The notes: a model not told the origin generated them from the sequence alone. A stretch of 64,000 nt of DNA from Reyranella sp. (GCF_030651995.1 NZ_JAUSBN010000007.1:1-64000); one strand, 5' to 3'. Shown: positions 1 through 9,536, counted from the first letter of the stretch. A program made the numbers and translations.

Positions 1-381
1 CTTGAGGGGAAACCCTACACGCGAGATGGTCTTCAGACACTCCTGTGGAACTTGGTTAAGCGGCTGGAGTACCTGGGGCTAGTCGGGTCAGGGCTCTGCT
101 TCCACGGTCTTCGGCATTCTCTCGGAGCAGCCCTCTACGACCTGGGAGTGGAACGTGAAGCGAGGAAGGCCGCACTCGGCCACATAAGCGATGCGGCCAG
201 TGCTGTATATGAGCGCGACGGAAATCGACGGGCAGCGTCTGACCGGGCGTTTATGGCCTTTGAACAGCGGCAACAACAGCCGATGAACGTTGTCCGAACG
301 AACCAAAAAACACTGATTTATACAACGCGTGGCAAACCACGTGGCAAACTCGCCCCGATCGGGAACTATCGATTTGGCTAA
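1..381 (+). CDS. Tyrosine recombinase (phage-type integrase), C-terminal part only
   Basis: The reading frame is open from the first base, so the gene begins left of the window; 126 residues are visible. It carries the C-terminal catalytic signature of tyrosine recombinases: His35-x-x-Arg38-His (HGLRH), a Leu-Gly-His61 motif, and Tyr70 nine residues later as the likely nucleophile. This class cuts and rejoins DNA at attachment sites. The gene points at the 3' end of tRNA-Phe and stops 15 bp from it, the usual arrangement for an integrase at the edge of a tRNA-integrated element. The tail after about residue 85 is low in recognisable conservation. Whether the full gene is intact cannot be seen here. 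Confidence 0.8.
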   Translation, partial: LEGKPYTRDGLQTLLWNLVKRLEYLGLVGSGLCFHGLRHSLGAALYDLGVEREARKAALGHISDAASAVYERDGNRRAASDRAFMAFEQRQQQPMNVVRTNQKTLIYTTRGKPRGKLAPIGNYRFG

Positions 382-396
382 GTCATTGAAAACGAA

Positions 397-472
397 TGGT
401 GCCCAGGGGCGGAGTCGAACCACCGACACTGCGATTTTCAGTCGCATGCTCTACCAACTGAGCTACCTGGGC
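397..472 (-). tRNA. tRNA-Phe (GAA)
   Basis: Read on the minus strand, a 76-nt cloverleaf folds with a 7-bp acceptor stem (GCCCAGG/CCTGGGC), D stem GCTC/GAGC, anticodon loop CTGAAAA giving anticodon GAA, a T arm with TTCGACT loop, and an encoded CCA (397-399 on the plus strand). It lies downstream of yacG, a position seen in many alphaproteobacteria. The 3' half faces the recombinase gene and is the probable attachment core for that element. Confidence 0.97.
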
Positions 473-507
473 ACATCGTTCGTTGGCGGCCGGGCTTATA
501 GGACGGG

Positions 508-732
508 CTAGCTCCGCTGTCCAGACGCGCCGCCACCGCTATCCTCAAGGTCTTCCTCGCCGGGCGCCTCGTCGGTCGGCACGCGATAACCTTCCTTCAG
601 CCAGCGGCCGAGGTCGATGTCGGCACAGCGCTTGCGGCAGAAGGGCTTGTACTTGGGGTCTGCGGGCTTGCCGCACGTCGGGCATCTCGGTTCGATGCGC
701 ACGGCGCGCAGCGGCGGGGTCCGGTCAGGCAT
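508..732 (-). CDS. yacG: YacG family zinc-binding protein (DNA gyrase inhibitor)
   Basis: 74 residues, the usual length for YacG. Two cysteine pairs, C-P-T-C at residues 17-20 and C-x3-C at 32-36, form the zinc site; the following DLGRWL is typical. E. coli YacG binds GyrB and inhibits gyrase; that function is transferred by family. The start overlaps the 3' end of the upstream RNase gene by 8 bp, so the two are probably translationally coupled. The acidic, serine/glycine-rich tail (about residues 55-74) is expected to be disordered. Confidence 0.92.
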   Translation of the reverse strand: MPDRTPPLRAVRIEPRCPTCGKPADPKYKPFCRKRCADIDLGRWLKEGYRVPTDEAPGEEDLEDSGGGASGQRS

Positions 733-1909
733 CGCTCTTTTCCAGCGCTTCGAGCTGGGCCGCCAGGGTCGGGCCGCGCCGGGCGCGGGTCAACTCGAAC
801 AGGCCGAGCCGGGTGAAACCGTAGATCTGGGTGGGCACCGGGTCGTTCGCCAGATGCTCGGCCAGCACCGCCTGGACCTTGTCGCGGTCGTAGGCGCTGC
901 GCATCGTCACGAAGTCGATGACCACCGCGCCCGCGATGTTGCGCAGCCTGAGCTGGTGGGCGATCGCCGGCGCCGCCTCCAGATTGACGTCGACCGGCCG
1001 GCGTGGCGCGCGGCCCTGGCGGCCGCCGGCACTGGCACTGTCGACGTCCACGGCGCACAGCGTCTCGCCGGGCTCGAACAGCACCTCGACACCGCTCTGC
1101 AGGGCGATGCGCGGCGCCAGCGCGGTGTCGATCTGTCCCGCGACGTCGTCGATGTCGAAGGCCGGCATCGTCCCGTTGTGCCAGCGGACGCGGATCTTCT
1201 CGCCCAGCCGGTCCATCTTGTCCTGCAGCGTGCGCGCCAGGGCGCGGTCGTCGAGGATCACCTCCTCGAGACCCGCCCCATGATCGCGCAACGCCCGCGC
1301 GATCGGATCGCGCTCGCCCGGGATGCGCGACGACAGGTCGGCCGGCGGTTCGACGTCGAGCGCCAGGCGCCGGATCTTCTCCCACCGTTCGAGCACGCCC
1401 GTGGCGTCGGCCTGCAGGACCTCGGCGGTGGCGCCCGCAGCGGCGGTGCGCAGAACGATCCCGCCGTCCAGCAGCCCCTCGACATGGCCACGCAGGCGGT
1501 CGCGCTCCAGTTCTCCCTCGATGCGACGGGAGAAGGTCACGCCGGCACCGTTGGGATGATAGACGAGATAGCGGCCGCTGATGGCGATGTTCATCGACAG
1601 GCGCGGACCCTTGTCGCCCTCGCCGTCGTTGCGCACCTGCACGAGGACCGGCGCACCGAGCGGCGGCCAGCCATCGCTGCCCGAGAGGTCCTCGGCCCGC
1701 AGGAAGCCCGCCCGGTCTATGCCGATGTCGACGAAGGCCGCATCGAGATCGGGCATTACGCGCTCCAGACGGCCGAGGAAGATGCTCTCGACCCTCGATG
1801 GCCGGTCGCGGCGGACCACCTGCAACTCGACCAGGCGACCTTCCGTCACCAGCGCCATCAGGAACGCCGTGGGCAACACATGGCAGACGAGGCGATCGAC
1901 GCGGCTCAT
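725..1909 (-). CDS. Short RNase E/G family endoribonuclease
   Basis: 394 residues. An S1-like RNA-binding segment lies at about 35-120 ([11 protein letters not shown]) and the DNase-I-like catalytic part follows; both metal-binding aspartates are present, Asp288 in AVDVDS and Asp332 in VVIDF, 44 residues apart as in E. coli RNase E (303/346). The protein stops right after the region QLEALEK, where RNase E and G normally have the C-P-x-C zinc link, so it lacks that tetramer-forming motif and the long RNase E tail. The start codon overlaps the maf stop as ATGA. This infA-maf-RNase-yacG order is common in alphaproteobacteria. A longer degradosome RNase E is presumably encoded elsewhere. Confidence 0.88.
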   Translation of the reverse strand: MSRVDRLVCHVLPTAFLMALVTEGRLVELQVVRRDRPSRVESIFLGRLERVMPDLDAAFVDIGIDRAGFLRAEDLSGSDGWPPLGAPVLVQVRNDGEGDKGPRLSMNIAISGRYLVYHPNGAGVTFSRRIEGELERDRLRGHVEGLLDGGIVLRTAAAGATAEVLQADATGVLERWEKIRRLALDVEPPADLSSRIPGERDPIARALRDHGAGLEEVILDDRALARTLQDKMDRLGEKIRVRWHNGTMPAFDIDDVAGQIDTALAPRIALQSGVEVLFEPGETLCAVDVDSASAGGRQGRAPRRPVDVNLEAAPAIAHQLRLRNIAGAVVIDFVTMRSAYDRDKVQAVLAEHLANDPVPTQIYGFTRLGLFELTRARRGPTLAAQLEALEKSDA

Positions 1910-2487
1910 GGGGCAGAGGCCTCGAGGAGCGCCACGGTTTCGAACAGCGGCAACCCGACGACGTTGCTGTAGGAGCCCGAGAGGAAGGCGACGAAGGCAG
2001 CGGCCCGGCCCTGGATGGCATAGCCGCCGGCCTTGCCCCGCCACTCGCCGCTCGCGAGATAGGCATCGATCTCGGCGGCCTCGAGGCGCTTGAAGCGCAC
2101 GATGGTCTCGACGAGGCGCGTCCGCACCCGGCCGTCGGGACCGGCCACGGCGACGCCGCCCAGCACGCGATGGCGGCGGCCCGACAGTCTCACGAGGCAA
2201 TCGCGCGCCTCGGCCTCAACTTCGGTCTTCGGCAGGATGCGGCGACCGCAGACCACGACGCTGTCGGCCGCCAGCACGAGGGCGCCGGCGTGACGCTCCT
2301 TCACGACGGCGAGTTTCGCCAGCGCCATGCGCAGCGCATAGGCACGCGGCAGCTCGCCCGCCCGGGGCGTTTCGTCGATGTCGGCAGGGTCGATCGTCGC
2401 GGGCTCGTGTCCGACCTGTCGCAACAGGTCGAGCCGTCGCGGAGACGCGGAGGCCAGTACGAGCGGGGGGATCGGCGAGGCGCGCAA
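1906..2487 (-). CDS. maf: Maf-like nucleotide pyrophosphatase
   Basis: 193 residues. The N-terminal LVLASASPRRLDLL is the Maf signature; AADSVVV carries the metal-binding aspartate, and the later GKAGGYAIQG segment is the second conserved block. Maf proteins hydrolyse non-canonical or modified nucleoside triphosphates to monophosphates (house-cleaning); the exact substrate cannot be told. The start is TTG, 3 bp after the infA stop; no ATG exists before the conserved motif. The end overlaps the RNase start by 4 bp. Confidence 0.92.
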   Translation of the reverse strand: MRASPIPPLVLASASPRRLDLLRQVGHEPATIDPADIDETPRAGELPRAYALRMALAKLAVVKERHAGALVLAADSVVVCGRRILPKTEVEAEARDCLVRLSGRRHRVLGGVAVAGPDGRVRTRLVETIVRFKRLEAAEIDAYLASGEWRGKAGGYAIQGRAAAFVAFLSGSYSNVVGLPLFETVALLEASAP

Positions 2488-2490
2488 CGC

Positions 2491-2709
2491 CTACTTGAAG
2501 CGGAAGGTGATGCGGCCCTTGGTCAGGTCGTAGGGCGTCATCTCGACGGTGACGCGGTCGCCTGCCAGAACGCGGATGCGGTTCTTGCGCATCTTGCCCG
2601 AGGTGTGGGCGAGAATGACGTGGTCGTTGTCGAGCTTCACGCGGAACATCGCGTTGGGCAGCAACTCGGCCACGACGCCTGTAAATTCGATCAAGTCTTC
2701 TTTGGCCAT
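2491..2709 (-). CDS. infA: Translation initiation factor IF-1
   Basis: 72 residues, exactly the family length, beginning [13 protein letters not shown] and containing the OB-fold segment with [14 protein letters not shown]-1 binds the ribosomal A site with IF-2 and IF-3. An upstream in-frame extension exists, but a CCGGAGG ribosome-binding site places the start at 2709. It heads the infA-maf-RNase-yacG run. In many alphaproteobacteria infA directly follows the low-molecular-weight phosphatase gene; here two exported-protein genes on the other strand separate them. Confidence 0.97.
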   Translation of the reverse strand: MAKEDLIEFTGVVAELLPNAMFRVKLDNDHVILAHTSGKMRKNRIRVLAGDRVTVEMTPYDLTKGRITFRFK

Positions 2710-2882
2710 CCGGCCTCCGGCTGGGGTGAATTTCTGGGAAAGCGGCCGGAAAATGGGCCGCAGGAGGGGGTAAGTCAATGGCGGCGCGACCAACGCGGGG
2801 GACAGCCGGCCTTCTCAGGGGACCCCGCCTCCCCTATACAGAGCGCGGCTACGGACGCCCGGGAAAGAAGGACCAGCAGAAG

Positions 2883-3653
2883 ATGAACCCAACGCGCATG
2901 TCCGGCCTTGTGGCCGCCCTGCTCCTGACGCCGGCACTTGCCTTCGCCCAGGCGTCGCCGGCTCCCGCGGCACCGCCCAACGCCATCACCCATCCGGCCC
3001 AGAAGACGATCGGCAAGCCGGCCAAGCGGCAGTATTCGACGGCCCTGATCGTCATCAATGCCCGCGGCGCCAAGCTCGACGGCCAGAAGCTGGTCCTCGA
3101 CGGCGTGTTGCCCACGGCGACCCTGTTCACCAGCCGGCCCAAACGCTCGGTCGGTCACATGGTGACGCCGGACATGGCCGACATCTGGCGCACCGGCAGC
3201 TTCGCCAAGGATCCGCCGAACGCCACGGTTTCCGTCTTCCACAAGGACGGCGGCAACGTGTCGGACCTCGTGGTGACCCTGAAGACCGCCAGGCTCGAAG
3301 GCGAGAAACTCACCTTCGATGTCGACGTGCTGGAGGGCAGCCTCGGCGCCGCCGACGGTCCGGCCTCCGTGTTCATCGACACGATCTGGTTCGGCATCGG
3401 CTCGCACGGCGCCCAGTACTATGGCCAGAACCAGACGACCGGTGGCGAGACGCCGGCGATCGGCGATCCGGACGGCACCAGCACGTTCAGCGGCTGGTCC
3501 AATCCGTCGCCGACGCACCCCGTCAATCCGTATGCCGGCGGCGGCTACAACAGCGGCGCCGGCGCACCGCCTCCGCCCGACATCGATCCGCGCTACCAGC
3601 AGCGCTACAACGCGCCGACGTGCGGCAAGCCGCCCCTCCTGCCCTGCTACTGA
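2883..3653 (+). CDS. Exported protein of unknown function, paralogue A
   Basis: 256 residues with a Sec signal peptide (hydrophobic 7-20, ending AFAQA). The ATG at 2883 follows an AAGGA site; the upstream in-frame extension has no such support. The mature part has a core of about 130 residues (NARGAKL, RPKRSVGH, FAKDPPNATVSV, LTFDVDVLEG, ASVFID) that is shared almost motif for motif with the next gene, so the two are tandem duplicates. The C-terminal third is rich in Gly, Pro, Asn and Tyr and has a Cys pair near the end (PTCGKPPLLPCY). I do not recognise the family. It is transcribed divergently from infA. Confidence 0.8.
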   Translation: MNPTRMSGLVAALLLTPALAFAQASPAPAAPPNAITHPAQKTIGKPAKRQYSTALIVINARGAKLDGQKLVLDGVLPTATLFTSRPKRSVGHMVTPDMADIWRTGSFAKDPPNATVSVFHKDGGNVSDLVVTLKTARLEGEKLTFDVDVLEGSLGAADGPASVFIDTIWFGIGSHGAQYYGQNQTTGGETPAIGDPDGTSTFSGWSNPSPTHPVNPYAGGGYNSGAGAPPPPDIDPRYQQRYNAPTCGKPPLLPCY

Positions 3654-3664
3654 GCCGCACGGTG

Positions 3665-4255
3665 ATGATCATGCAAACCTTCCGACTCTCCGTCGCCCTC
3701 GCGACCGCCGCCGCCACGCTCGGCCTCGCCTTCGGCGCCGCCGCGCAGTCCCAGCCGGCCGCGCCCGCCCCCTCCTCGGTGCAGGGCCTGCCCAAGGTCG
3801 TCGGCGCGGCGCGCCATCCGCGCCTCATCCCCTCGATGTTCGTGCTGAATGCCCGCGGCGCCAAGCTGCAGGACAACAAGCTGATCCTCGAAGGCATCGC
3901 GCCCAGCGTCATCGTGTTCGCCGACCGCCCGGTCCGTTCGGCCGGCCACGCGATGCTGGCGCACGTGCTCGAGGAGTGGACGCTGAAGGCTCCCAACTCG
4001 TTCGCCAAGGATCCGCCCAATGCCACGGTGTCGGTGCTGAACAAGGCGAAGGCCAGCGTCGTCGATGCCGTCGTCACGCTGAAGTCGCCGAAGCTGGAAG
4101 GCGACAGGCTCACCTTCGACGTCGACGTGCTCGAGGGCGACCTCGCGGGCGCCGACGGCGGCGCCTCGGTGTTCATGGACCTCGTCAACCTGCCGGTGCC
4201 GCGTCACAGCTCGCATCGCGCCGCCTGGTACGCGGGCGCCGACAGCACGCGCTGA
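3665..4255 (+). CDS. Exported protein of unknown function, paralogue B
   Basis: 196 residues from the ATG at 3665 (3671 is also possible). A signal peptide is followed by an alanine/proline linker. The core repeats that of the preceding protein: NARGAKL, DRPVRSAGH, SFAKDPPNATVSV, LEGDRLTFDVDVLEG, GASVFMD. It lacks the long Gly/Pro/Tyr tail of paralogue A. The gene starts 12 bp after the end of A and is presumably co-transcribed. Both sit on the strand opposite to the conserved block they interrupt. Function unknown; the envelope location is inferred from the signal peptide. Confidence 0.78.
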   Translation: MIMQTFRLSVALATAAATLGLAFGAAAQSQPAAPAPSSVQGLPKVVGAARHPRLIPSMFVLNARGAKLQDNKLILEGIAPSVIVFADRPVRSAGHAMLAHVLEEWTLKAPNSFAKDPPNATVSVLNKAKASVVDAVVTLKSPKLEGDRLTFDVDVLEGDLAGADGGASVFMDLVNLPVPRHSSHRAAWYAGADSTR

Positions 4256-4289
4256 CGACGTCCTTTCAGGCGCTCGTGCGGGAACGGTC

Positions 4290-4733
4290 TCAGACCGAGG
4301 GCGTGATCGGTATCCCGAAGCGGGCCTTCAGTCGGGCCAGCACCTGGTCGCGGGTATGGCGATAGGCGTCGAGCCGCGTCTCCCGCGATCCCTCCACGGC
4401 GCTGGGGTCGGGCATCGGCCAGTACTCGACTTCGGTCGCCGTCCCGCGCGTGAACTCGAGGGCGCTGTGATGCGCTTCCGGCGACAGCGTGACAATCAGC
4501 TCGAACGACGCGGCATCGACGTCGTCGAACGTCTTGGCATGGTGACGGTGGACGTCGATGTCGATCTCGTCGAGAGCGGTGACGGCAAATCCGTCGACCT
4601 CGCTCGCGCGCACGCCGACCGAATCGATAAAGACCCTGTGGCCGTAGAGCCGCTTGGCCAGAGCCTCGGCCATCGGCGACCGGACGGAATTCTCGCTGCA
4701 GGCGAAGAGCAGGCTGGACGGCAGTCCGATCAT
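4290..4733 (-). CDS. Low-molecular-weight phosphatase / arsenate-reductase-like protein
   Basis: 147 residues. The P-loop Cys12-x5-Arg18-Ser19 (CSENSVRSPMAEA) and the later Asp109-Pro in WPMPDPS are the nucleophile and general acid of the LMW protein tyrosine phosphatase fold. The second position lacks the extra cysteines expected for a thioredoxin-coupled arsenate reductase, so a phosphatase-like role is at least as likely. It follows the UPF0262 gene by 13 bp in the hisG-hisD-UPF0262 operon, a widely conserved alphaproteobacterial neighbourhood. Confidence 0.85.
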   Translation of the reverse strand: MIGLPSSLLFACSENSVRSPMAEALAKRLYGHRVFIDSVGVRASEVDGFAVTALDEIDIDVHRHHAKTFDDVDAASFELIVTLSPEAHHSALEFTRGTATEVEYWPMPDPSAVEGSRETRLDAYRHTRDQVLARLKARFGIPITPSV

Positions 4734-4746
4734 CGCCCCTCCGCGC

Positions 4747-5235
4747 TCACGATTTGATGTGCAGGGCGCAGATCAGCGTGAACAGCCGCCGGGCCGTGTC
4801 GTGGTCGACCTCGATCTTGCCGTCGAGCCGCTCGCGCAGCAGGTCAGAACCCTCGTCGTGCAGGCCCCGCCGGCCCATGTCGAGCGCTTCGATCTGCGAC
4901 GGGCCGAGCTTCTTGATGGCGGCGTAGTAGCTCTCACAGATCAGGAAGTAATCCTTCACGACCTTGCGGAACGGGGTCAGCGACAGGACGATGTCGCGCA
5001 GCTTCTCGTCGGCCTCGTTGCGCACGTCGAACACCAGGCGCTGTTCGAAGATGCCGATGCGCAGGCGATAGGGGCCGGGCTGGCTGCCGACCAGAAGGAA
5101 ATCATTCTCCTCGATCAGGTCGAACAGCGCGACGGCCCGCTCGTGCTCGACTTCGGGCGCGCGGCGGGCGACCGATTCCTCGTCCAGCACGACATCGACG
5201 ATGCGCCGCGCCTTGTCGGTCGTCCCGGCCGGCAT
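4747..5235 (-). CDS. UPF0262 family protein
   Basis: 162 residues matching the UPF0262 family in length and in blocks such as [30 protein letters not shown] and [18 protein letters not shown]. The family is essentially confined to alphaproteobacteria and regularly sits next to hisD; its role is unknown. The start is only 2 bp from the hisD stop. No membrane segment or signal peptide is visible, so a cytoplasmic protein is expected. Confidence 0.9.
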   Translation of the reverse strand: MPAGTTDKARRIVDVVLDEESVARRAPEVEHERAVALFDLIEENDFLLVGSQPGPYRLRIGIFEQRLVFDVRNEADEKLRDIVLSLTPFRKVVKDYFLICESYYAAIKKLGPSQIEALDMGRRGLHDEGSDLLRERLDGKIEVDHDTARRLFTLICALHIKS

Positions 5236-5237
5236 CG

Positions 5238-6536
5238 CTAGCGTCCCAGCCGGAGCGAGACCGAACGGCCATGGGCGCCGAGCCCCTCGGCATCGGCGAG
5301 CGCCACGGCGGACGGGCCGAGGGCGGCCAGAGACTGCGGCGTACAGGCGACCAGCGACGTCCGCTTCAGGAAGTCGGACACGCCCAGCCCGCCCGAGAAA
5401 CGCGCGGCGCGAGAGGTCGGCAGCACGTGGTTGGTGCCGGCGACATAGTCGCCGATCGCCTCGGGCGTGTGGCGGCCAAGGAAGATCGCGCCGGCATGAC
5501 GGATCTTCTGCGACAGCGCCTCGGCCTCCGCCATCTCCATCGCCAGCTCGACATGTTCGGCGGCAATGGCGTCGACGATGGGCGGCGCGGCCGAGAAGTC
5601 CGGCACCAGGATCACGGCGCCATTGTCGCGCCAGCTCGCCGCGGCGATCTTGGCGCGGGCAAGCGTCTTCAGCTCGGCCTCGACGGCGCGCAGGACGGCG
5701 TCGGCAAAGGCCGCATCGTCGGCGATCAGCACCGATTGCGACGACGGATCGTGCTCGGCCTGCGACAGCAGGTCGGCGGCAATCCAGGCCGGATCGTTGT
5801 GGCGGTCGGCAACCACGAGGATTTCGGAAGGGCCGGCGATGAGGTCGATGCCGACCTGGCCGAACACGCGGCGCTTGGCCGCCGCGACGTAGGCGTTGCC
5901 CGGCCCGGTGATCTTGTCGACCGGCCTGATCGATTCCGTGCCGTAGGCGAGCGCCGCCACCGCCTGCGCGCCGCCGATGCGCCAGATCTCGTCGGCGCCG
6001 GCGATCGCGGCCGCCAGCATGACCAGCGGATTGAGCGCGCCGCCGGGCGTCGGCACCACCATGACGATGCGGCTCACCCCCGCGACCTTGGCCGGCACGA
6101 TGTTCATCAGCACCGAGGACGGGTAGGCCGCCGTGCCGCCCGGCACGTAGACGCCGGCCGCGTCCACCGGCCGGTACCGCGCACCGAGCCGCGTGCCGGT
6201 GGCGTCGGTGAAGTCGACATCCTTAGGCATCAGCGCACGATGGAAGGCCTCGATACGCCGGGCCGCAAAGACCAGCGCCTCGCGCTGCGCCGCCGGCACC
6301 TGCGCCGCCGCCGCGTCGCGTTCGGCGTCGGAGATGCGCATGGTGGCAGCAGTGATTCCCGCCCAGTCGAACCGGGCGGTGTAGTCGACGACCGCCGCAT
6401 CGCCGCGCGCGCGCACATCGGCCAAGATGCCGGCGACCACGCGGTCGACATTCTCGTCGGTATCCCGATTGCGCCCGAGGAAGGCCGAAAATTCCTTTTC
6501 GAAACCCGGCGCCGAGGCGTCGAGCCTAAGCGGCAC
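5238..6536 (-). CDS. hisD: Histidinol dehydrogenase
   Basis: 432 residues, normal for HisD, which makes the last two oxidations of histidine synthesis (L-histidinol to L-histidine, zinc and NAD dependent). Recognisable blocks include [57 protein letters not shown] and AGTNHVLPT. Start is GTG at 6536, overlapping the end of hisG by 11 bp, so the two are coupled. The downstream UPF0262 gene begins 2 bp after the stop. Confidence 0.97.
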   Translation of the reverse strand: MPLRLDASAPGFEKEFSAFLGRNRDTDENVDRVVAGILADVRARGDAAVVDYTARFDWAGITAATMRISDAERDAAAAQVPAAQREALVFAARRIEAFHRALMPKDVDFTDATGTRLGARYRPVDAAGVYVPGGTAAYPSSVLMNIVPAKVAGVSRIVMVVPTPGGALNPLVMLAAAIAGADEIWRIGGAQAVAALAYGTESIRPVDKITGPGNAYVAAAKRRVFGQVGIDLIAGPSEILVVADRHNDPAWIAADLLSQAEHDPSSQSVLIADDAAFADAVLRAVEAELKTLARAKIAAASWRDNGAVILVPDFSAAPPIVDAIAAEHVELAMEMAEAEALSQKIRHAGAIFLGRHTPEAIGDYVAGTNHVLPTSRAARFSGGLGVSDFLKRTSLVACTPQSLAALGPSAVALADAEGLGAHGRSVSLRLGR

Positions 6537-7206
6537 GGGCGGCCCCTGCGGCGACCTCGCGGAAACGGTCGATCCAGTGGCCGACCCGCTCCGGCCGCGT
6601 CTTGAGCGCGGCGCGGTTCACGATGAAGCGCGAGGTGATGTCGGCGATATGCTCGATCTCGACCAGACCGTTCTCCTTCAGGGTGCGGCCGGAATCGACG
6701 AGGTCGACGATGCGGTGGCTGAGGCCGAGCGACGGCGCCAGCTCCATCGCGCCCGACAGCTTGACGCACTCCGCCTGCACGCCGCGCGCGGCGAAGTGCC
6801 GGCGCGTGACCTCGGGATACTTGGTGGCGATGCGGACGTGGCTCCAGCGGCGCGGATCGTCCCGGCCCGCCATCTCGACCGGCTCGGCGACGGCCAGGCG
6901 GCACTTGCCGATGCCGAGATCGATCGGGGCGTAGATCTCCGGATAGTCGAACTCCATCAGCACGTCGGCGCCGGCGATCCCAAGATGCGCCGCGCCGAAC
7001 GCCACGAAGGTCGCCACGTCGAAGGAGCGGACGCGGATGATGTCGAGATCGGGATGGTTGGTCGCAAACCGAAGCTGGCGGGCATCGGGATCGGCGAAGG
7101 CTGCTTCCGGCACGATGCCGGCAGCCGCGAAGACGGGGCCGGCCTCCTTGAGGATGCGGCCCTTGGGCAGCGCCAGGATCAGCTTCTCGTTAGCCTCGCT
7201 CGACAC
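6526..7206 (-). CDS. hisG: ATP phosphoribosyltransferase, short form
   Basis: 226 residues; catalyses the first, committed step of histidine synthesis. Motifs [27 protein letters not shown] and the PRPP-binding [14 protein letters not shown] are visible. The length shows the short HisG_S form, which lacks the C-terminal regulatory domain and needs a HisZ subunit; no hisZ is present in the window. Start is GTG at 7206, placing the family's N-terminal motif in the expected position. Confidence 0.96.
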   Translation of the reverse strand: MSSEANEKLILALPKGRILKEAGPVFAAAGIVPEAAFADPDARQLRFATNHPDLDIIRVRSFDVATFVAFGAAHLGIAGADVLMEFDYPEIYAPIDLGIGKCRLAVAEPVEMAGRDDPRRWSHVRIATKYPEVTRRHFAARGVQAECVKLSGAMELAPSLGLSHRIVDLVDSGRTLKENGLVEIEHIADITSRFIVNRAALKTRPERVGHWIDRFREVAAGAARAA

Positions 7207-7254
7207 GACAGGTTCTCCAGTAACGAATGCCCGCCCCTCGCCGGAGCCGAAAGG

Positions 7255-7680
7255 CTATTCGACCGGGTGGGCGGGCTTCCACGGGGTGGGCCAAGGCTCC
7301 CCTACGTCCCCCAAATGGCATGCGAGCCGGCCGATTTCCAGCCGTATGGCCCGTCCGGCCGAAAAGCGCAGGAGGACTGAACGGTCGTTCTCCAGCACCA
7401 CCGCGAGCAATTCCAGCATCCGGTCGGGCTCAGCCGTGGGGATGTCATGGTGCCGCACGCCCGTGACCTCGTTGAAAACGAGGGCGGAATGGGTCCGGGT
7501 ATGGCCGGTCCCCTGCTCGGGATCGGCTTCCCACCGGAACCGGTTGAGCAGCAGGACGAAGCGGCTCTCGTCCTTCAGCAAGGCGCAGTCGCGGACCGCC
7601 ACCAGCGCGTCCTGCACGGCAGCGGAAATGATGGCCAAGTCGTCGGCATCGAGGGCGGACAGTTTCAGCTTGGCCGTCAT
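7255..7680 (-). CDS. DUF2948 family protein
   Basis: 141 residues from the ATG at 7680, preceded by AGGA and 5 bp after the murA stop. The sequence LSALDADDLAIISAAVQDALV is the characteristic start of the DUF2948 family, which is normally found between murA and hisD in alphaproteobacteria. No function is known. The in-frame region upstream of 7680 is the murA shadow and not part of this gene. Confidence 0.88.
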   Translation of the reverse strand: MTAKLKLSALDADDLAIISAAVQDALVAVRDCALLKDESRFVLLLNRFRWEADPEQGTGHTRTHSALVFNEVTGVRHHDIPTAEPDRMLELLAVVLENDRSVLLRFSAGRAIRLEIGRLACHLGDVGEPWPTPWKPAHPVE

Positions 7681-7685
7681 GCGTC

Positions 7686-8969
7686 CTAGCCCTTCAGCCG
7701 CTCGATGTCGGCACCGCAGGCGCCGAGCTTCTCTTCCAGACGCTCGAAGCCGCGGTCGAGATGATAGACGCGATGCAGCATCGTGTCGCCCTCGGCCGAC
7801 AGGGCCGCAATGGCGAGCGACACCGAGGCGCGCAGGTCGGTCGCCATCACTTCGGCGCCGCGCAGCTTCGGCACGCCGCGCACCAGTGCCGACTGGTGAT
7901 GGATGGTGACGTTGGCACCCATGCGCGCCAGTTCCGGCACGTGCATGAAGCGGCTCTCGAAGATCGTCTCGGTGATCATCGAGGCGCCCTCGGCCCGCGT
8001 CATGAGCGCCATCATCTGCGCCTGCAGGTCCGTCGGGAAGCCCGGGAACGGCTCCGTCATTACGTCGACGCCGTGCAGCGCGCCGTTGGTCCGGTGCACC
8101 CGCATCCCGTGCTGGGTGTCCTCGAGCGTGACGCCGGCCGCGCGCAGGCTGGCCGCCACCGTGTCGATCAGGTCGACCCGGCCGCCGATCAGCTCGACGT
8201 CGCCCGCCGTCATGGCGACGGCCATGGCATAGGTGCCGGTCTCGATACGGTCGGGAATGACCGCATGTTCGATCGGCTTGAATGACGTCACGCCCTCGAT
8301 GGTGAGCGTCTCGGTGCCGATGCCGCCCACCGGGACGCCCATCGCCGACAGGCATTCGGCGAGATTGGCGATTTCGGGCTCGCGGGCGGCATTGTCGAGC
8401 ACGGTCGTGCCCTTGGCCAGAGCAGCCGCGATCATCAGATTCTCGGTGGCGCCGACTGACACTTTCGGGAAGGTGTAGCGCGCGCCCTTGAGGCCCTTGG
8501 GTGCCCGCGCGACCATGTAGCCACCGTCGATGTCGATCTCGGCGCCCATCGCCCGCAGGCCGGCAATGTGCAGATCCACGGGACGGGCGCCGATCGCGCA
8601 GCCGCCCGGCAGCGACACCCTGGCCTGGCCCTCGCGCGCCAGCAGCACGCCCAGCACCAGCATCGAGGCGCGCATCTTGCGCACGATGTCGTAGGGCGCG
8701 GTGGTCGAGGTGATCTTCGCGGCCTTCAGCACCATCGTCGTGCCGTGGCTGTGGCCGTTTTCGCCGGCGGTCGCCTCGATCTCCACCCCGTGCTGGCGCA
8801 GCAGCTGCATCATGGTGGTGATGTCGGCCAGCCGTGGCACGTTGTGCAGGGTAAGCGGCTGGTCGCTCAGCATCGAGGCCACCATCAGCGGCAGCGCCGC
8901 ATTCTTGGCGCCGGAGATGTGGATCTGGCCCTTGAGCTGACGGCCGCCCCTGATACGAATTCTGTCCAT
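7686..8969 (-). CDS. murA: UDP-N-acetylglucosamine 1-carboxyvinyltransferase
   Basis: 427 residues. MurA transfers enolpyruvate from PEP to UDP-GlcNAc, the first committed step of peptidoglycan synthesis. Lys22 in SGAKNAALP and Cys124 in [11 protein letters not shown] are the conserved substrate-binding lysine and the catalytic cysteine; the presence of Cys at this position implies fosfomycin sensitivity of the enzyme itself. It lies 12 bp downstream of dcd and 5 bp upstream of the DUF2948 gene on the same strand. Confidence 0.97.
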   Translation of the reverse strand: MDRIRIRGGRQLKGQIHISGAKNAALPLMVASMLSDQPLTLHNVPRLADITTMMQLLRQHGVEIEATAGENGHSHGTTMVLKAAKITSTTAPYDIVRKMRASMLVLGVLLAREGQARVSLPGGCAIGARPVDLHIAGLRAMGAEIDIDGGYMVARAPKGLKGARYTFPKVSVGATENLMIAAALAKGTTVLDNAAREPEIANLAECLSAMGVPVGGIGTETLTIEGVTSFKPIEHAVIPDRIETGTYAMAVAMTAGDVELIGGRVDLIDTVAASLRAAGVTLEDTQHGMRVHRTNGALHGVDVMTEPFPGFPTDLQAQMMALMTRAEGASMITETIFESRFMHVPELARMGANVTIHHQSALVRGVPKLRGAEVMATDLRASVSLAIAALSAEGDTMLHRVYHLDRGFERLEEKLGACGADIERLKG

Positions 8970-8981
8970 GGTCGCCTCCGC

Positions 8982-9536
8982 TCAGATTTTCGGCAGGGTG
9001 ACGCCGCGCTGGCCCTGATACTTGCCGGCCTTGTCGCGGTAGGAAACCTCGCAGGGTTCGTTGCCCTGAAGGAAGAGGAACTGGCAGGCGCCCTCGTTGG
9101 CATAGATCTTCGCGGGCAGCGGCGTGGTATTGGAGAATTCCAGGGTCACGTGACCCTCCCACTCCGGCTCGAGCGGCGTCACGTTCACGATGATGCCGCA
9201 GCGCGCATAGGTCGACTTGCCGACGCAGATCACCAGCACGTCACGCGGGATGCGGAAATATTCGACCGTCCGTGCCAGCGCGAAGGAATTGGGTGGGATG
9301 ATGCAGACTTCAGTGTTGCGGTCGACGAAACTCTGCTGGTCGAAGTTCTTGGGGTCGACCACCGACGAATTGACGTTGGTGAAGATCTTGAAGTCGGTAC
9401 CGACGCGGGCGTCGTAGCCGTAGGACGACAGGCCGTAGGAAATAACGCCTTCGCGCTTCTGGGCGTCCACGAAGGGCTCGATCATGCCCTTCTCCTGCGC
9501 CATGCGGCGAATCCAGCGGTCGGAGAGAATGCTCAT
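8982..9536 (-). CDS. dcd: dCTP deaminase
   Basis: 184 residues, the standard length. dCTP deaminase converts dCTP to dUTP for dTMP synthesis. The active-site block [20 protein letters not shown], followed by [15 protein letters not shown] with the catalytic glutamate, is intact, as is the C-terminal ACQFLFLQG. It heads the run dcd-murA-DUF2948 and is preceded by a small basic protein gene on the same strand. Confidence 0.96.
   Translation of the reverse strand: MSILSDRWIRRMAQEKGMIEPFVDAQKREGVISYGLSSYGYDARVGTDFKIFTNVNSSVVDPKNFDQQSFVDRNTEVCIIPPNSFALARTVEYFRIPRDVLVICVGKSTYARCGIIVNVTPLEPEWEGHVTLEFSNTTPLPAKIYANEGACQFLFLQGNEPCEVSYRDKAGKYQGQRGVTLPKI

Noticed and set aside
4286-4298. Palindrome CGGTCTCAGACCG at the end of the phosphatase gene as a terminator
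   Set aside because: The arms leave a one-base loop and there is no T-run, so it cannot form a useful hairpin.
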